Below, piece after piece: positions 33,987-44,926 of a stretch of 64,000 bases of DNA. The notes below the pieces were generated by a model that had not been told where the DNA came from, made no database searches, and worked only from the letters and a program-made list of their open reading frames with translations. Position numbers and translations under genes: made by a program. The DNA comes from Xanthostigma xanthostigma (Eukaryota > Arthropoda > Insecta > Raphidioptera > Raphidiidae). Each line of letters opens with the position of its first letter. Within the stretch, counting starts at the first letter, position 1. The stretch is from positions 9,424,001 to 9,488,000 of the forward strand of contig OY754476.1 in NCBI GenBank assembly GCA_963575645.1. The letters run 5' to 3'.

Positions 33987-34573
33987 ACTAGAGTGACCTC
34001 TGCGAATTATTCGCACTAAATAAGTATAATAATTATCACTTTACAAAATTATTTTTTAAATATGATTGCAGGTATTCAATTTTGCACACTGCTTATAACG
34101 TTTTTCTTTTTGTTGTATTACAATATGAAGCTCAGATGACAGATCGAAGAAATATTTTACTAAACTTGTTATATAGAGGCGCAAGTAGCAAAAGCGTTGA
34201 GCTAAGCCGTCAGATGGCATCATGCAGCATTGCTGTGACGTTGTTCAGCGTTGCTCGCTGTTTCAAAATTAAAGCCATCAGATGGCAGCACGCAGTATTG
34301 TGTCTGTTGTATTACAATATGAAGGTCAGATGACAGATCGAAGTGTTGAAGTTGTTTCAAAATTAAAGCCGTCAGATAGCAGACGTTGTTCAGCGTTGCT
34401 GTATTTTAATTAGTTTACAAAAACAAAAGCAACAATAAATTTTTTAGTTGTCGATGTCAGTAGAGCAAGCAATTATCTGTAAAATGATATATAATTTATG
34501 TGGAGAAATTGTGAGGTTTTTTCTAAAAAGGGAGGCAAGCATCTTTAACCTTAGCGTATTAATATATATGATT
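33987..34573 (+). repeat. Family C repeat, copy 1 (587 bp)
   Basis: Nearly collinear with 55766-56269: it shares GCGAATTATTCGCACTAAAT, AGATGGCATCATGCAGCATT, GTTGTTCAGCGTTGCTCGC and ATGTGGAGAAATTGTGAGG. It is about 80 bp longer because a TTGTATTACAATATGAAG / CAGATGACAGATCGAAG segment is duplicated internally. Both copies include GATTGCAGGTATTCAATT. No protein domain was recognised, and frames in the two copies differ by frameshifts. Class unknown. Confidence 0.75.
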
Positions 34574-34798
34574 TGGTCATTAGTTCATAAATCCTATTCG
34601 GAAAGCAAGTCTACTGTAAAAGGAATGTTAAAAGTTGTTTTCTAAGCGTCGTGAACTTTATTATGCTTCATAAAGTGGATTATATATTCCTAGTAGAACC
34701 TTCGTTATAGCTACTTGATACATACATAGTATAGGTACATCATCATAGACCTACAAGGTGTTTAGAATCTTCACAATCTTCTATCATACATTTTTTTT
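34574..34798. other. Short interval, nothing recognised
   Basis: No feature was identified between the family C repeat and the family A element. Confidence 0.4.
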
Positions 34799-35454
34799 GA
34801 CGTGATAACGTCTTATAAATTGATGAATCACCAATCTTATAAATTGATAAAACACCGGCTGCATGCACGAAAAAGTGTAACGTTCCTAAATCCTAACGTT
34901 TGTAACGCGTAACGTTCCGCCTGACCCTGTGCGTGCTTTTTGCTAATTTCTCGCTCAATTTAAATCAGATCGGTTTGAAACCAGTCTTAAACGAAAGAGG
35001 AGAACATTTTACATAGATTTCGTATAACAGAATTTGCCTAAACAGTTTTTTTATACAAATTTATATAGAAAAATAGCTGTATAAAATATAAATGCAATGT
35101 TGTCTAATGCATGGCGCGACGCGGTCGGTCGTCTTTGTTTGCCGTACATGGAAATTAGAATATAACTTATGTCTTGTCTTAACATGAAAACGGCTGCATT
35201 TCTAATGTTTAATTCAATTTTTTGACATTAGTATTTTGTGAAATGCAACGCCTTCTAAGTTAAGTATTGGAATAATTAATTATTATTAGAACATAATACT
35301 TTGACAGTTGCAAACGTCACTTTTGACATTTCTTATCATTCCGACACCAAGGATAAGCGGATTGAAACCAAATTTTGGGAGGTTTAGGTTATGTATTACG
35401 GAATACGTTATCACGTAAAACTATCGTCCGTAAACCGACTTTACAGACAACCAA
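34799..35454 (-). mobile_element. Family A element, longest copy (656 bp)
   Basis: It starts GACGTGATAACGTCTTATAA after eight T and ends CCGACTTTACAGACAACCAA before a T tract. A short tandem duplication of CTTATAAATTGATRAAWCACC lies near the start. The core differs from other copies except for GTAACGTTCC near one end and TAGGTTATGTATTACGGAAT near the other. Confidence 0.75.
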
Positions 35455-35567
35455 TTTTTTTTTTATTAACGGGAGACGGCTTGTCATCGGGAACACCGCA
35501 GTCTTTTGGGCTTTTTGTGCTACATTAATGTACATTGTACATACATCGAACTAGATTTTACTCTAGC
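35455..35567. other. Short spacer
   Basis: No feature was recognised. Confidence 0.4.
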
Positions 35568-35705
35568 CAAAGGCATAGATATTTTTTTTCTGGGGGGGGG
35601 AGGCTAAAGCAAAAAAATTCAATGTTTTTTTAAGTTTTATTAATATCACACAAAATACTCACGAAGGAAGGTGTCAAGCAAAATATTAATTACCAAACTA
35701 ATTTT
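35568..35705. mobile_element. Truncated hAT-type MITE (CAAAGGCATAGATAT)
   Basis: The left end CCAAAGGCATAGATATTTTT and the inner block TCACGAAGGAAGGTGTCAAG match the element at 38798-38948. The right inverted end is missing. Confidence 0.6.
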
Positions 35706-36145
35706 ACAATTTTTTTTTCAAGAATTTTCTGTAAATTTTATATTCGTCAGGTGTTCGTATTATTTTTTATTATTACCATCCTGGCGGTGGGATTGATTTC
35801 GCGGATTGTTAATCGATTTTGTACACGGTTTGAAGTCTGGCGACAAGCTCTTGTAATATAATCTGACTACATTCCGGAGTATGGACATAAGATGCATTCT
35901 ATGGAATCACGAGAAACATTTCCGAGAGAGGATATGATTCCTGGAGCATGGATACATGTCCGGAACACCTTGTGTATACTTGCTTACAGAGACACAGAAT
36001 GTAGGTAGGGATATGTATTTAAACATTTCTACAGGTACATTTGAATTTCATGTAGCATATCGCACTGGTAAAATTAAATGACGTTCATTAAAATACCATC
36101 AAAGATTTATACAGAGGCGTCTTTTGTCGAACTCAAAGTTTATTA
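35706..36145. other. Interval with no recognised feature
   Basis: No exon or repeat structure was identified. Confidence 0.4.
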
Positions 36146-36231
36146 TCTTATTTAACCCCGGCGCACACAGGCGTTTTTTTAACGTGCGGTGCCGCTACTA
36201 TGCGACGATACATTATACAACATTTTATCAG

Positions 36232-36566
36232 ACTAGCGGTCCCGCCCGGTTTCACCCGGGTGCAAAAGAACGAATGGGGGGGAGATACATGAGTGCGCAC
36301 ATTCATCTTAGTTTACCGAGATGAATGTTGTGTCCAAATTTCGTGATGATCGAAGATAGCGTTCAAAAGTTTTTGTCGGACGGACAAATTTTTCATTGAT
36401 GCTCCGCTCCTATTGGTCGTAGCGTGATATTATATAGCTTATAACCTTCCTCTATACATGGGCTATCCAACAAAACAAAAAAAAATTCAATTCGATCCAG
36501 TAGTTTCTGAGATTAGCGCGTTCAACCAAACAAACAAACTCTTCAGCTTTATCTATTAGTATAGAC
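36232..36566 (+). repeat. Short insect repeat, CTAGCGGTCCCGCCCGG head
   Basis: It starts ACTAGCGGTCCCGCCCGG and TTTCACCCGGGTGCAAAAG. It contains TTCAAAAGTTTTTGTCGGAC and ATTGGTCGTAGCGTGATATT, and ends CTTCAGCTTTATCTATTAG plus TATAGA. A close copy is at 42504-42866. Confidence 0.7.
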
Positions 36567-36697
36567 ATAGATATGCCAGTTTATGCGTACATCCGTCAAT
36601 CTGAGTCCATTTTTCTATGCGTGTTTTAACCGCACGACGACGCATGCGTTTAAAAAACGTTAGGGCAGGCGATGGTTGTTGTGCGTAATGTTGCGTT

Positions 36698-37033
36698 CAT
36701 ATATTTAATAACTTCTATATTGCTAGTGGCCGTAAGCGTGGCCCATGAAGTGAAGCAGAAAATGAATGTATTTTATCTCTTTCTTTTTACTTGACCCGTT
36801 GTGCGCAAGTGTCGCGTCTGTAGTGGGGCAATTAGTAAGTGGAATAGAGCAAGTCACCTGCCTTCACAGATTATTTCCATGTGCAAACTGACGCTGCAAC
36901 TGTTTCGCATCCTTTCACGGACATGCGTATGAGACTCAGAGTGTAATAAGTGAGACAGGCGTATATATGTCTGCACCGTAGTGTTTAAGTCTTTCTCCCG
37001 ATCTTTGCTAGCAATATAGATGTTAAATATATG
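36698..37033. mobile_element. hAT-type MITE, family B copy 1 (336 bp)
   Basis: The ends CATATATTTAATAACTTC and CATATATTTAACATCTATAT (reverse complement) both continue into TATATTGCTAG. The exact 8-bp duplication GTTGCGTT is at 36690-36697 and 37034-37041. The body contains TTGACCCGTTGTGCGCAAGT and TTATTTCCATGTGCAAACTG. Copy 2 is at 58329-58659. Confidence 0.85.
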
Positions 37034-37041
37034 GTTGCGTT

Positions 37042-37469
37042 ATTTTAAAGCTATGTGTGTGTCGGTTTCTACAACCACGTATCGACTACGTACGTTTAAA
37101 AAACGCATGCGTGCAATGGTTTCCCTCAATATAATGGGCAATCGGAATGAATTTGTATTTATAACAAATGTTGTGATAAGTATAAACTCCGAACAGAATT
37201 ATTCCTGATATTTTTCACTGGTTTTCGAATCACAGCCGTTATTAAATGCATTCGGGGGCGTGACCAAGCTCAAAAGTGATAATCAATAATGTAATATTTT
37301 AAAAGATTCGATACTTCCTTGACAGGAAAGTTGGAAGTATTGAATATTGCAGTAAGTGTTAACTTGTTCACGTTCGCAATACTTGACACAGTTGGTAGTT
37401 TGCGCCTAGTTATTTGTAGTCATTGATCTATAATGATATGGAATGTGAATAGTCGACCAGCCTCTACAA
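37042..37469. other. Interval with no further feature
   Basis: Apart from the tail of the older element near 37085, nothing was recognised. Confidence 0.4.
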
Positions 37470-37725
37470 CAGGGGCGGGTAAATCTTTTGATCGCCGGGC
37501 CACATAGCTGATGAAAATTTGACCGCGGGCCAAAAATTTGCAAGAACAAAAAAAAAAGGTCCTCACATTCTATTTCCGCATTTGTAGAGCAAAAAAAAAA
37601 AGATCCTTAGGTCCTTTTTTCGTATATTCTAGCTCTTGTTATTTCTTTACTATTTTTCTAAAATTTTTAAAATGCTTCGCGGGCCGGACAAAATTGTGCT
37701 GCGGGCCGCCATTTGCCCAGGCTTG
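37470..37725. mobile_element. Non-autonomous hAT element, 256 bp (CAGGGGCGGG end)
   Basis: The ends CAGGGGCGGGTAAATCTTTT and CAAGCCTGGGCAAATGGCG (reverse complement) resemble the hAT-Charlie-type CAGGGGTGGGCAAA terminus. Flanks CTCTACAA and CTCTACAG form an 8-bp duplication with one mismatch. Subterminal GCGGGCC words occur at both ends. No transposase is encoded. Confidence 0.8.
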
Positions 37726-37733
37726 CTCTACAG

Positions 37734-37885
37734 GAAATATGCATTAAGTAAAGTAAAAACGCAGTAAGGGAAAAGGTATATAGAAAAATTTGGGGCACGA
37801 AAAATTGTCGCTGCACTCAGACTTACAATGTCAACCAATCATAGCTCAACCGCCTGCAATTCAAGGTCTGCATTAACGTACATTA
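37734..37885. other. Short spacer, nothing recognised
   Basis: No feature was identified. Confidence 0.4.
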
Positions 37886-38238
37886 TGGAGGGTAGAGGTT
37901 AAGGAGAGCAATCTCTGTGTATAAAAAGTGTCCGTAAAAGGAGTGAAATTAAGAAGGCGCCACCGTAGGAAGAGTTTCAATTTCTTTCTGATGGTTCTAT
38001 AGGTTATATTTACCAAATAATGTTTGACTACGTAAGTGATTGTACTCTAGTTACCAACAATATTAAATATTTTTTTCAACACACTTCACTCCGTCTACAA
38101 CTGTAAAGTTAACATTAAACAATTTTTCTACACTAGCGCCATTCTGGTCAATTTTTAAACTGTTATTTGACGCTTTCAGACGGACACTTTTTCAGTTTTA
38201 CTCCCATATAAGATGGTTCTCCTTACCTCTACCCTCCA
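37886..38238. mobile_element. TIR element with TA flanks, 353 bp
   Basis: The ends TGGAGGGTAGAGGTTAAGGA and TGGAGGGTAGAGGTAAGGAG (reverse complement) are flanked by TA on both sides. A second inverted block, AAAAAGTGTCCGT, lies 40-60 bp inside each end. A TA duplication suggests the Tc1/mariner group, but the 8-bp flanks ACGTACAT and ACGCATTT share 5 of 8 bases, so a decayed hAT duplication is not excluded. Confidence 0.65.
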
Positions 38239-38797
38239 TAACGCATTTATTCTCAAACAGTGGTCGTCATTCACAATCCATAAAATGGAAATCAGTGCTT
38301 GTATCTCGGTTGTGACGGAGGAAGTATTGCCAACTTTTCTTCTCATATCGTCATGTTATCCAACTTGTTATAAAAGTTTTTAAGTTGTATGGAAACTTCC
38401 TACCTATGGTTTTAGAAGTATGTATAACAATATGATGCTTTGTTCACATTTATAATTGCATTTTTAGTGCCAACACCTGTAACCTTTGTATGTCGCAGAC
38501 TTGTGTAGACATTTTGCTTTTTGTTAAAAAAATATGTTTTTATATTGTGAAAATAATATGTTTCCCAAACATTAACACAGCTTTTAGATGTATGAACAAT
38601 TTGATCTCTTGTTCGTATGTTCTATAATTTCATTTTTTGTGTGAACACATGTAACCTCAGTGTGTTCTAACGTTTTATTTCAATAGCATCAAAATGTGAG
38701 TTCAGCGACTCAAATGTGATTTGCTTTGATTGTATGTAATACATTTCGCGTACGCAAAAATATGATACGAGTATGCACGGAGTCGCAGAAGTAACGG
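38239..38797. other. Interval with no recognised feature
   Basis: No exon or structured repeat was seen. Confidence 0.4.
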
Positions 38798-38948
38798 CAA
38801 GGGCGTAGATATTTTTTTTCTTTAAAGCAAAAAATCAATATTTTTTTAAGTTTTATTAATATCACACAAAAATACTCACGAAGGAAGGTGTCAAGAAAAA
38901 TATTAATTCCCAAACTATTACCCCCCCTCCCCATTATCTACGCCTTTG
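38798..38948. mobile_element. hAT-type MITE, 151 bp
   Basis: The ends CAAGGGCGTAGATATTTTTT and CAAAGGCGTAGATAATGGGG (reverse complement) have the exact duplication AGTAACGG at 38790-38797 and 38949-38956. Same family as 9864-10082 and 35568-35705. It overlaps a 74-codon minus-strand frame that is incidental. Confidence 0.85.
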
Positions 38949-38956
38949 AGTAACGG

Positions 38957-39369
38957 CGAGGATGTAGATATCTTGTAAAATGCTGAATCGATTTTTTGGT
39001 GTTATATATTTTTTGTTTTCTTTACCTGATTTACTAATGACTGCCTTTGAAAATATTAACGTAATAAATAACTTATAACCGTCTTCAAGAGCTCCCTTAA
39101 ATAATGGTTATAACCGCATCGAAATCGTTTGAGTAGTTTTTGAGTTTATCGCGTTCAAATATAAAAATTGACGAGAGATAGTTAAAGAGAACAAGAGATT
39201 CTATAAAGAAATTGATATTTTTCATTGCGTGATTATCTTCACTCACTCTGTTACGTCAGACGATTTTGATCATTTTGACATATCTTTCCGACCATTTTTA
39301 AAATTTCTTTTTTTTTTTATTTCCCACATAAAAAAAACATATAATCCCAAATTTTCAGTCTCTCACCAC
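38957..39369. other. Interval with a short-repeat tail fragment
   Basis: Around 39075-39175, CGCATCGAAATCGTTTGAGT and TTTTTGAGTTTATCGCGTTC match the 3' part of the short repeat at 54130. Nothing else was recognised. Confidence 0.45.
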
Positions 39370-39925
39370 TAGTGATGTGTCCACATGACTCTTTTGGGAG
39401 CTGGCTCCGTGCGCTCCGCCCACTAAGAAGAGTCGCTCAGAGCGAGTCGTTCGAAGGAGTGACACTAGACAGTACGCACTACACAAGAGTGCAGACTGTC
39501 GTCATGCATGCTCAGGAGTCACGAAGCATTGCACAGCACAATACACACTCAGCTCTGAGCTCATTTAATATGATACTGATCTTATATTATTCGCATTTCG
39601 GATAAACTATAAAGTATAATAAAAGCTTAACAATAATAATGTTTATTGTTACAATATTATATTTTTGTCAACGACGTCAATGCGAATGGTTTAAGTCACT
39701 GTAAACAGTGTCATTCAACATTAAACGACTAGTGCAAAGTTCACTAGTGTCTCTGTTCCCTGTGCTGTGTGCGCTCTGCAAATGTCCAAATGCAACAGTA
39801 CAGAATAGCTCAGCACAGAGCAATGGCGCTCGGAGTGAGTCATTCACAAAAAAAGAGCGACTCGCTCCGCTCCGAGAAAGGAGTCGTTCATTATGAACGA
39901 CTCGCTCAGGAGCGACACATCACTA
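39370..39925. mobile_element. Non-autonomous hAT element, 556 bp
   Basis: The ends TAGTGATGTGTCCACATGAC and TAGTGATGTGTCGCTCCTGA (reverse complement) have the exact duplication CTCACCAC (39362-39369 and 39926-39933). Many GAGCGAGTC / GACTCGCTC words lie near both ends, probably subterminal binding repeats. The open frames here (77, 62 and 66 codons) are part of the element and not genes. Confidence 0.9.
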
Positions 39926-39933
39926 CTCACCAC

Positions 39934-40500
39934 CTCTCAATACTTTTTAATTCAATTATTAAATATTGAGCGTTTTATGCATAAATAAATCGGGTCCGCT
40001 ATTATTCTATAAAAAAAGTCCAGTGCTGCATAATATGTTTAATAGGTAATCTAAAAACCCGGGCGAAGCCGGGCCGTGCCACTAGATTATTATATAATTC
40101 CGTTTCGTATTTTTTTACGCTGAACTGTACAATACTCGATTCGGTGTGCATATATATTTTGATGATTCAGTTAAATTACGGCGCTACGTGGGATAAATAC
40201 TTTGCTGTATTTAGTATCTATTCAGTGAACTCTAATTGTACATATTATTAAGTTAAAGCATATCTATAGGAGTAGTTGATGCTTTATACTTACTATAGTA
40301 CTGACTACTTCATCGTTGCGAAGTTATGTCGGTATTTTGTAACTATGTTTGAAATAAAGCGCTTGACGTACTAACTCGCTGCTCTATAAACTTAAGACTA
40401 AACTTGGATAAAGTAAATGGATGACGCTACCGAGAAAATCACATTTACTTCTATGGAAACTTTTTTTTGTTACGCAATTCTTCGAAACCTAAGCTTAATA
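39934..40500. other. Interval with short-repeat head fragment
   Basis: At 40055-40085 the minus strand has the head of the short insect repeat (GGCACGGCCCGGCTTCGCCC). The rest shows nothing recognisable. Confidence 0.45.
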
Positions 40501-41283
40501 GGCCCCACTCACGATCACACTTCATGCAACAGTTCAGTGTTCAAACTTATAGTTCAGTGAAGCATGATAGTGTGTGGGACAAATAAACACTGAAACCAAC
40601 ACTGAAGTCAAGCATGAACTCATCAAATGCATCTTGATTTTTGAACGACTTCAGTGTTCAGTGTTCAAGTAAACTGTTGTGTGTGTGGGCGTTTTTCAGT
40701 TCAGTTTTTGGAGTTCTGTGTTTTGTACAACCAGAAGCCAAAAATCTCAATGTTGCTGCCTTTCTTGTGCAGAAATAGATTTTCACATATTTGTGTCCTG
40801 GTTCTTAATAAATAGGGTAACTAATTCCAGTAAATAATTGTAAGTTAATTCATTCATTCGTAAATAATTATTGCAATCAAGCGGCTCAAGATGTAATTCA
40901 TTAATCAAATAAACATGACTTCTTGAATCACGGATTTCTAACCAATTTTTCACCCATATTCTTCTTTTTTTTCTTATTTCTCTGTTTTAAATACAATCCC
41001 ATAGCTCTGAACAGCCAATCCTCACCATTTAAATTACTCATTTAGTTCTTATTAATGAACTATACCCTATAGTATAATATTATAGTGTGTATATAATATA
41101 ATATATCTTATGTATCTATACTCGACGAGTGTATGCCAACAACTGAACCAAATTGAACACAAAAAATTTAAAAAACTGAGCAGTTTGCATGAACTGTGTG
41201 TGGTGCCAGTCAGTCTTTCGATTAATCTGTCCAACTTCACTGAACACTGAACTGTGGCATGAAGTTTGATCGTGAGTGGGGCC
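40501..41283. mobile_element. TIR element, GGCCCCACTCACGATCA ends, 783 bp
   Basis: The ends GGCCCCACTCACGATCACAC and GGCCCCACTCACGATCAAAC (reverse complement) extend through TTCATGCMACAGTTCAGTGT to inverted repeats of about 50 bp. The flanks read TA inside CTTAATA and CTATTAG, so a TA or TWA duplication is possible. Repeated TTCAGTGTTCA words occur in the subterminal regions. This is perhaps a Harbinger-type non-autonomous element. No transposase was found. Confidence 0.7.
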
Positions 41284-41803
41284 TATTAGGGTATGTTAGT
41301 TAAAATTGCATTTAAAAATATTGTCTAGTTCTAATTAAGCTAGAGCTCTGAAATTTGGCACACGTGTATAAATTTACAGTATATTTAATGTCGTTCTAAA
41401 TTCATAATGGCGGACGTCCCAAGATGGCGGATTACCTTTTTGTTTACAAACTCCTTGACGTGGATATCAAATGAACGATTTGACGATTAAAATACGTTAA
41501 ACTATCTGGTGTCGTTCTAAAACCCAATGACTGATTCCTTTCCCTTCCATTGTCAGAAATGCATTAGTAAAAAATTAGAAAATTAAATAGTAGAAAATAA
41601 AAACTTTCTGAAAACAAGCTTTTAATGAAATGTACTAAAAAAGGAAAAGCATTTTTTATAATTTAAGTTCATAATTATTAAAGCGTGAATTGTAGACTTA
41701 AGCTTGTCCTAAAAAGTTTTCTCTATTATTTTGTATTATTGTACTGTTCCGTAAAACAAATTGATAAGTGGAGTGTGGAAACTGTGTTCATGTTTACTTG
41801 CAG
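41284..41803. other. Interval, possible intron sequence
   Basis: AGATGGCGGATTACC near 41422 and scattered motifs do not add up to a recognised feature. It ends in the pyrimidine-rich TGTTCATGTTTACTTGCAG before the candidate exon. Confidence 0.35.
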
Positions 41804-41885
41804 AATGACTGGATACAATGTTGACGCGAAATGTTTAGGCATCAAGTGGAAGCAAAAAGAGCCAGTCGTGTACAGCGTGTATTAG
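41804..41885 (+). CDS. Candidate small terminal exon, unknown gene
   Basis: After an acceptor-like TTACTTGCAG the sequence becomes markedly less A+T-rich. It reads MTGYNVDAKCLGIKWKQ, KEPVVYSVY and stop (41883-41885) if entered one base before the ATG. Either it is the 3' coding exon of a plus-strand gene entered in phase 2, or the ATG is a start codon after a non-coding exon. The phase does not fit a direct join to the 33667-33772 exon, so it cannot be the next exon of that candidate. No domain was recognised, and the evidence is composition and the acceptor only. Confidence 0.25.
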
Positions 41886-42503
41886 AAGTTGTCTAATTTC
41901 ATTATACAGTAACTTTAATTAAGCTGCGGGTAACGTGCAGATAAAATAATCTGTTTCGTAACTCCGAAACTTTCCAAACGTCTTGTACTGAGAAATTGTG
42001 TAAACAAGTGGATATTAAATATTAACACGAGCTTTTGTTAATAACGACAATATAAATTTCTGAACTTATTGGCCACTCTGTACTAATATTATGAAAGTTC
42101 GTTAAAAGCACAGAGTTTAATATGAATTTTATTAAAAATGGAAGTCAAATAAAGTACGATTTATATGGCGTTTTGTAGCGTTTCTATTTTGTATGAAGTT
42201 TTATTAAAAATAGAATTTTCTGTGAACGTTTGAAATGAGACAGCTTATAATAACTTATTTTCTAATATTGCTGTTTTTTATTTTAAGTTCTTCTAGGCTA
42301 TTAACATACGAAATTAAATAGCGAGTATATTAATTTTCTTATCCTTGTTTTATAATCACGCTTTAGAACTAATTTTTTAAAACATTATGACTTGCATTTT
42401 TATTATTGTTCTTTTACCTATAATGGTTTGAATGCATACCAAATATTACCATTTACTTTAGTCACAATCATCTATCTTGAAATGCTCTTGGTACTAATAT
42501 TAT
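41886..42503. other. A+T-rich interval, nothing recognised
   Basis: No clear polyadenylation signal closely follows the candidate exon, and no repeat was recognised. Confidence 0.4.
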
Positions 42504-42866
42504 ACTAGCGGTCCCGCCCGGCTTCACCCGGGTGCAAAAGAACGAATGGGGGGAGAGGGGCATAAGTATGCACGTTCATCTTCGTTTACCGAGATAAATG
42601 TTATATCCAAATTTCATGATAAACGGAGTTACAGTTCAAAAGTTTTTGTCGGACGGATAAATTTTGAGTTATATTTTGCAACATTTTTATTGATGCTCCA
42701 ATTGGTCGTAGCGTGATATTATATAGCCTATAACCTTCCTCGATATATGGGCTATTCAACAAAAAAAATTTTTCAATTCGAACCAGTGGTTCCTGTGATT
42801 AGCGTGTTCAACCAAACAAAGAAACAAACAAACAAACTCTCTTCAGCTTTATATATTAGTATAGAA
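42504..42866 (+). repeat. Short insect repeat, CTAGCGGTCCCGCCCGG head
   Basis: Nearly the same sequence as 36232-36566, with head ACTAGCGGTCCCGCCCGGCT, body GTTCAAAAGTTTTTGTCGGA and tail CTTCAGCTTTATATATTAG followed by TATAGA. It is a little longer than the other copy. Confidence 0.7.
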
Positions 42867-44331
42867 TATAGATTGATCATTTTCATACTAATATATAAAG
42901 TGGTAATCACACAATATTTTAGGTATTTTGCACAACCTTTCTAGAATTTCTGTCGGTCTGTCTGTTTGAAAATGGCTGAATCGATTTTGATGAAAATTGA
43001 ATATACTATTTACTGTTAAACAAACGCAAAAATATATCTACTTTTGAGATAGTTGTCTTGAAGTTAATATTTTTGTGTAGAAATCGACATTAACACTGTA
43101 AGACTTTCCTAGTAATCATTGACTGAAGCAATAATGTAGTGCTTCAGTCGGTGACTGCTAGATGTTAGCATAAAGCAATTATTTTTAGTCACTCTATAGA
43201 TAAGATCTATGTCGAAACCGGTATTGACAAACTTGTGATAAATACATAATGCCGAGTATGTTAAAAATAAACTTTAATACTTTAATCACATCCCAGAGCA
43301 TTGAAATAAACTAGGTATTTGTACATAATATAATGGAATATGCACACAACGTGTGTGTGTGTGTGTGTGTGTGTTTGTTTGTATACGCATAAATTGTGAG
43401 AATGATGTGAAGTAAATGTTGCTAAACGTTGATAATGAACGAAACCCGATCAAGTATTTAATAATGCCGCACCACTACTATGTACCATTATATTTTATGT
43501 TGACATGTTGCTTTATCTATCTATCTATCTTGTACCCGAGCTTGTTTGCTATTATATTACAGTGAATCCCAAACAAAAATCGTTATCAATAATTGGGTTT
43601 TTCAAGCGCTCTATAATACATATAAACATATAAAATCATCCTTTCGTAATTTTATTTTTTTCTAAGTGTTTAAAAAAAATCTTCGAATAAAAAAGTTTTA
43701 GGGTATAAAAATATGCACCTAAATCGGCAAACAAAGATAATTTTGCATGCTCTGTAACAGCAGAAATTAGATATGAAAATGTCGAAAATTATCTAAGAAA
43801 TAGATAGCGGTAGCCATGGAAATGAAATGAAAAGATGACGTTTGTCAGAATAATTTCTAATCTTCGTTAGTTTATTGCCAGTCATTATTGATTGTCAGTG
43901 TTAAATTTATAAAAAGTATTGAAAGGTGAAATATAGTATTTTTTTAATTAATATAATATTATTGGCAGATAAAACGTTATCAGTTTAAATTCCATCTATT
44001 CGGTGGTAATATTATAGTAAAAGTTTCAACAAGTTTTATTGGGTCGAATATTCGGTATTCAATCGATTTTACTATTTATTACATCTCTCAAAATTAAACG
44101 TCTGTTACATTATGAAACAATTGACTATATATGATGTATTTATAGAATAAAAATACAGGTGCGTCAGAATAGACTGCCTATGGACAGTACAGTGGAATAG
44201 AAAGAATATTTCTAAGCAGAAAAGTCCTTGGACATTTTTTGATTCGATGTACCTTTAATTAGATGTTAATAATTATCACCAATAAGTGAGAGAATAGGCG
44301 TGATTTTTCCGCTCAACTTATTGGTTATAAT
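42867..44331. other. A+T-rich interval with (TG)n and an element end
   Basis: A (TG)n tract lies at about 43351-43373 and a (TATC)n tract at 43515-43531. At 44155-44185, ACAGGTGCGTCAGAATAGAC with TGCCTATGGACAGTAC resembles the sequence at 48176, probably one end of a transposon. No exon was seen. Confidence 0.45.
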
Positions 44332-44872
44332 TAGTGATGTGCCGGATATCCGTATCCGTATCCGCGGATATCCGAAGGAGAAGAAGGATCCGTATCCGTT
44401 AGTTTACTGGCGGATATTTTACGGATCTTTTACCTTCTTAATTTTCAATTCATAGATGAAATTTTATATATATATAGGTAGGTGATTAGGTAATAATGAA
44501 AAAACTGTTAAATTCCATTCAGATTATATTTTATTTTTTAAAATCGTATTTGGCACCTTTATATTGCAAACATTTGTCGTAGTGAGTACCATACCAATAG
44601 TACATAACTCAAAGGTACTAAAAAACTATCTTTGTAATGAGTTATTGCACATCTATCTTTGGAAAGAGACAATCTGTTATGAGAGTTAACTCTTAAAGAG
44701 GTCAATGACTTTTTCTCATAACACATAGTCTCTTTCCAAAGGTCGATGTGCAATATTTACCGTTGCGTACTCTAAGAAATTTAAGATCCGTATCCGCGGA
44801 TCTTGAAACCAAATATCCGTATTGAGATCCGTATCCGCGGATATACATTTTTAACGATCCGGCACATCAATA
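44332..44872. mobile_element. Non-autonomous hAT element, 541 bp
   Basis: The ends TAGTGATGTGCCGGATATCC and TATTGATGTGCCGGATCGTT (reverse complement) have flanks GTTATAAT and ATTATAAT, an 8-bp duplication with one mismatch. The words ATCCGTATCCGCGGAT and CCGTATCC are repeated near both ends. The TAGTGATGTG start is shared with the element at 39370 although the bodies differ. Confidence 0.85.
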
Positions 44873-44926
44873 ATTATAATATATATATGTATACTTTTTT
44901 CTCTATTTCACTGTACTGTTTGTAGG
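44873..44926. other. 54-bp spacer between two hAT elements
   Basis: It contains the right duplication of one element and the left duplication (TTTGTAGG) of the next. Confidence 0.7.

Larger units (their letters stand above)
36146..37130. repeat. Older element interrupted by two insertions
   Basis: Segments CCGGCGCACACAGGCGTTTT (about 36156), CGCATGCGTTTAAAAAACGT (about 36642) and GTTTAAAAAACGCATGCGTG (about 37085) look like parts of one element with inverted AAAAAACG words. It is interrupted by a short insect repeat (36232-36566) and by a hAT-type MITE (36698-37033, with duplication GTTGCGTT). Borders and class of the host element are uncertain. Confidence 0.4.

Noticed and set aside
33667..41885. 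Joining the 33667-33772 exon directly to the 41804-41885 exon as one gene
   Set aside because: The donor leaves phase 1 whereas the second exon must be entered in phase 2; a direct join gives an immediate stop.
43190..43240. Another hammerhead-like motif (GATCTATGTCGAAACC)
   Set aside because: It has GAAAC but no CTGANGA partner in the right place.
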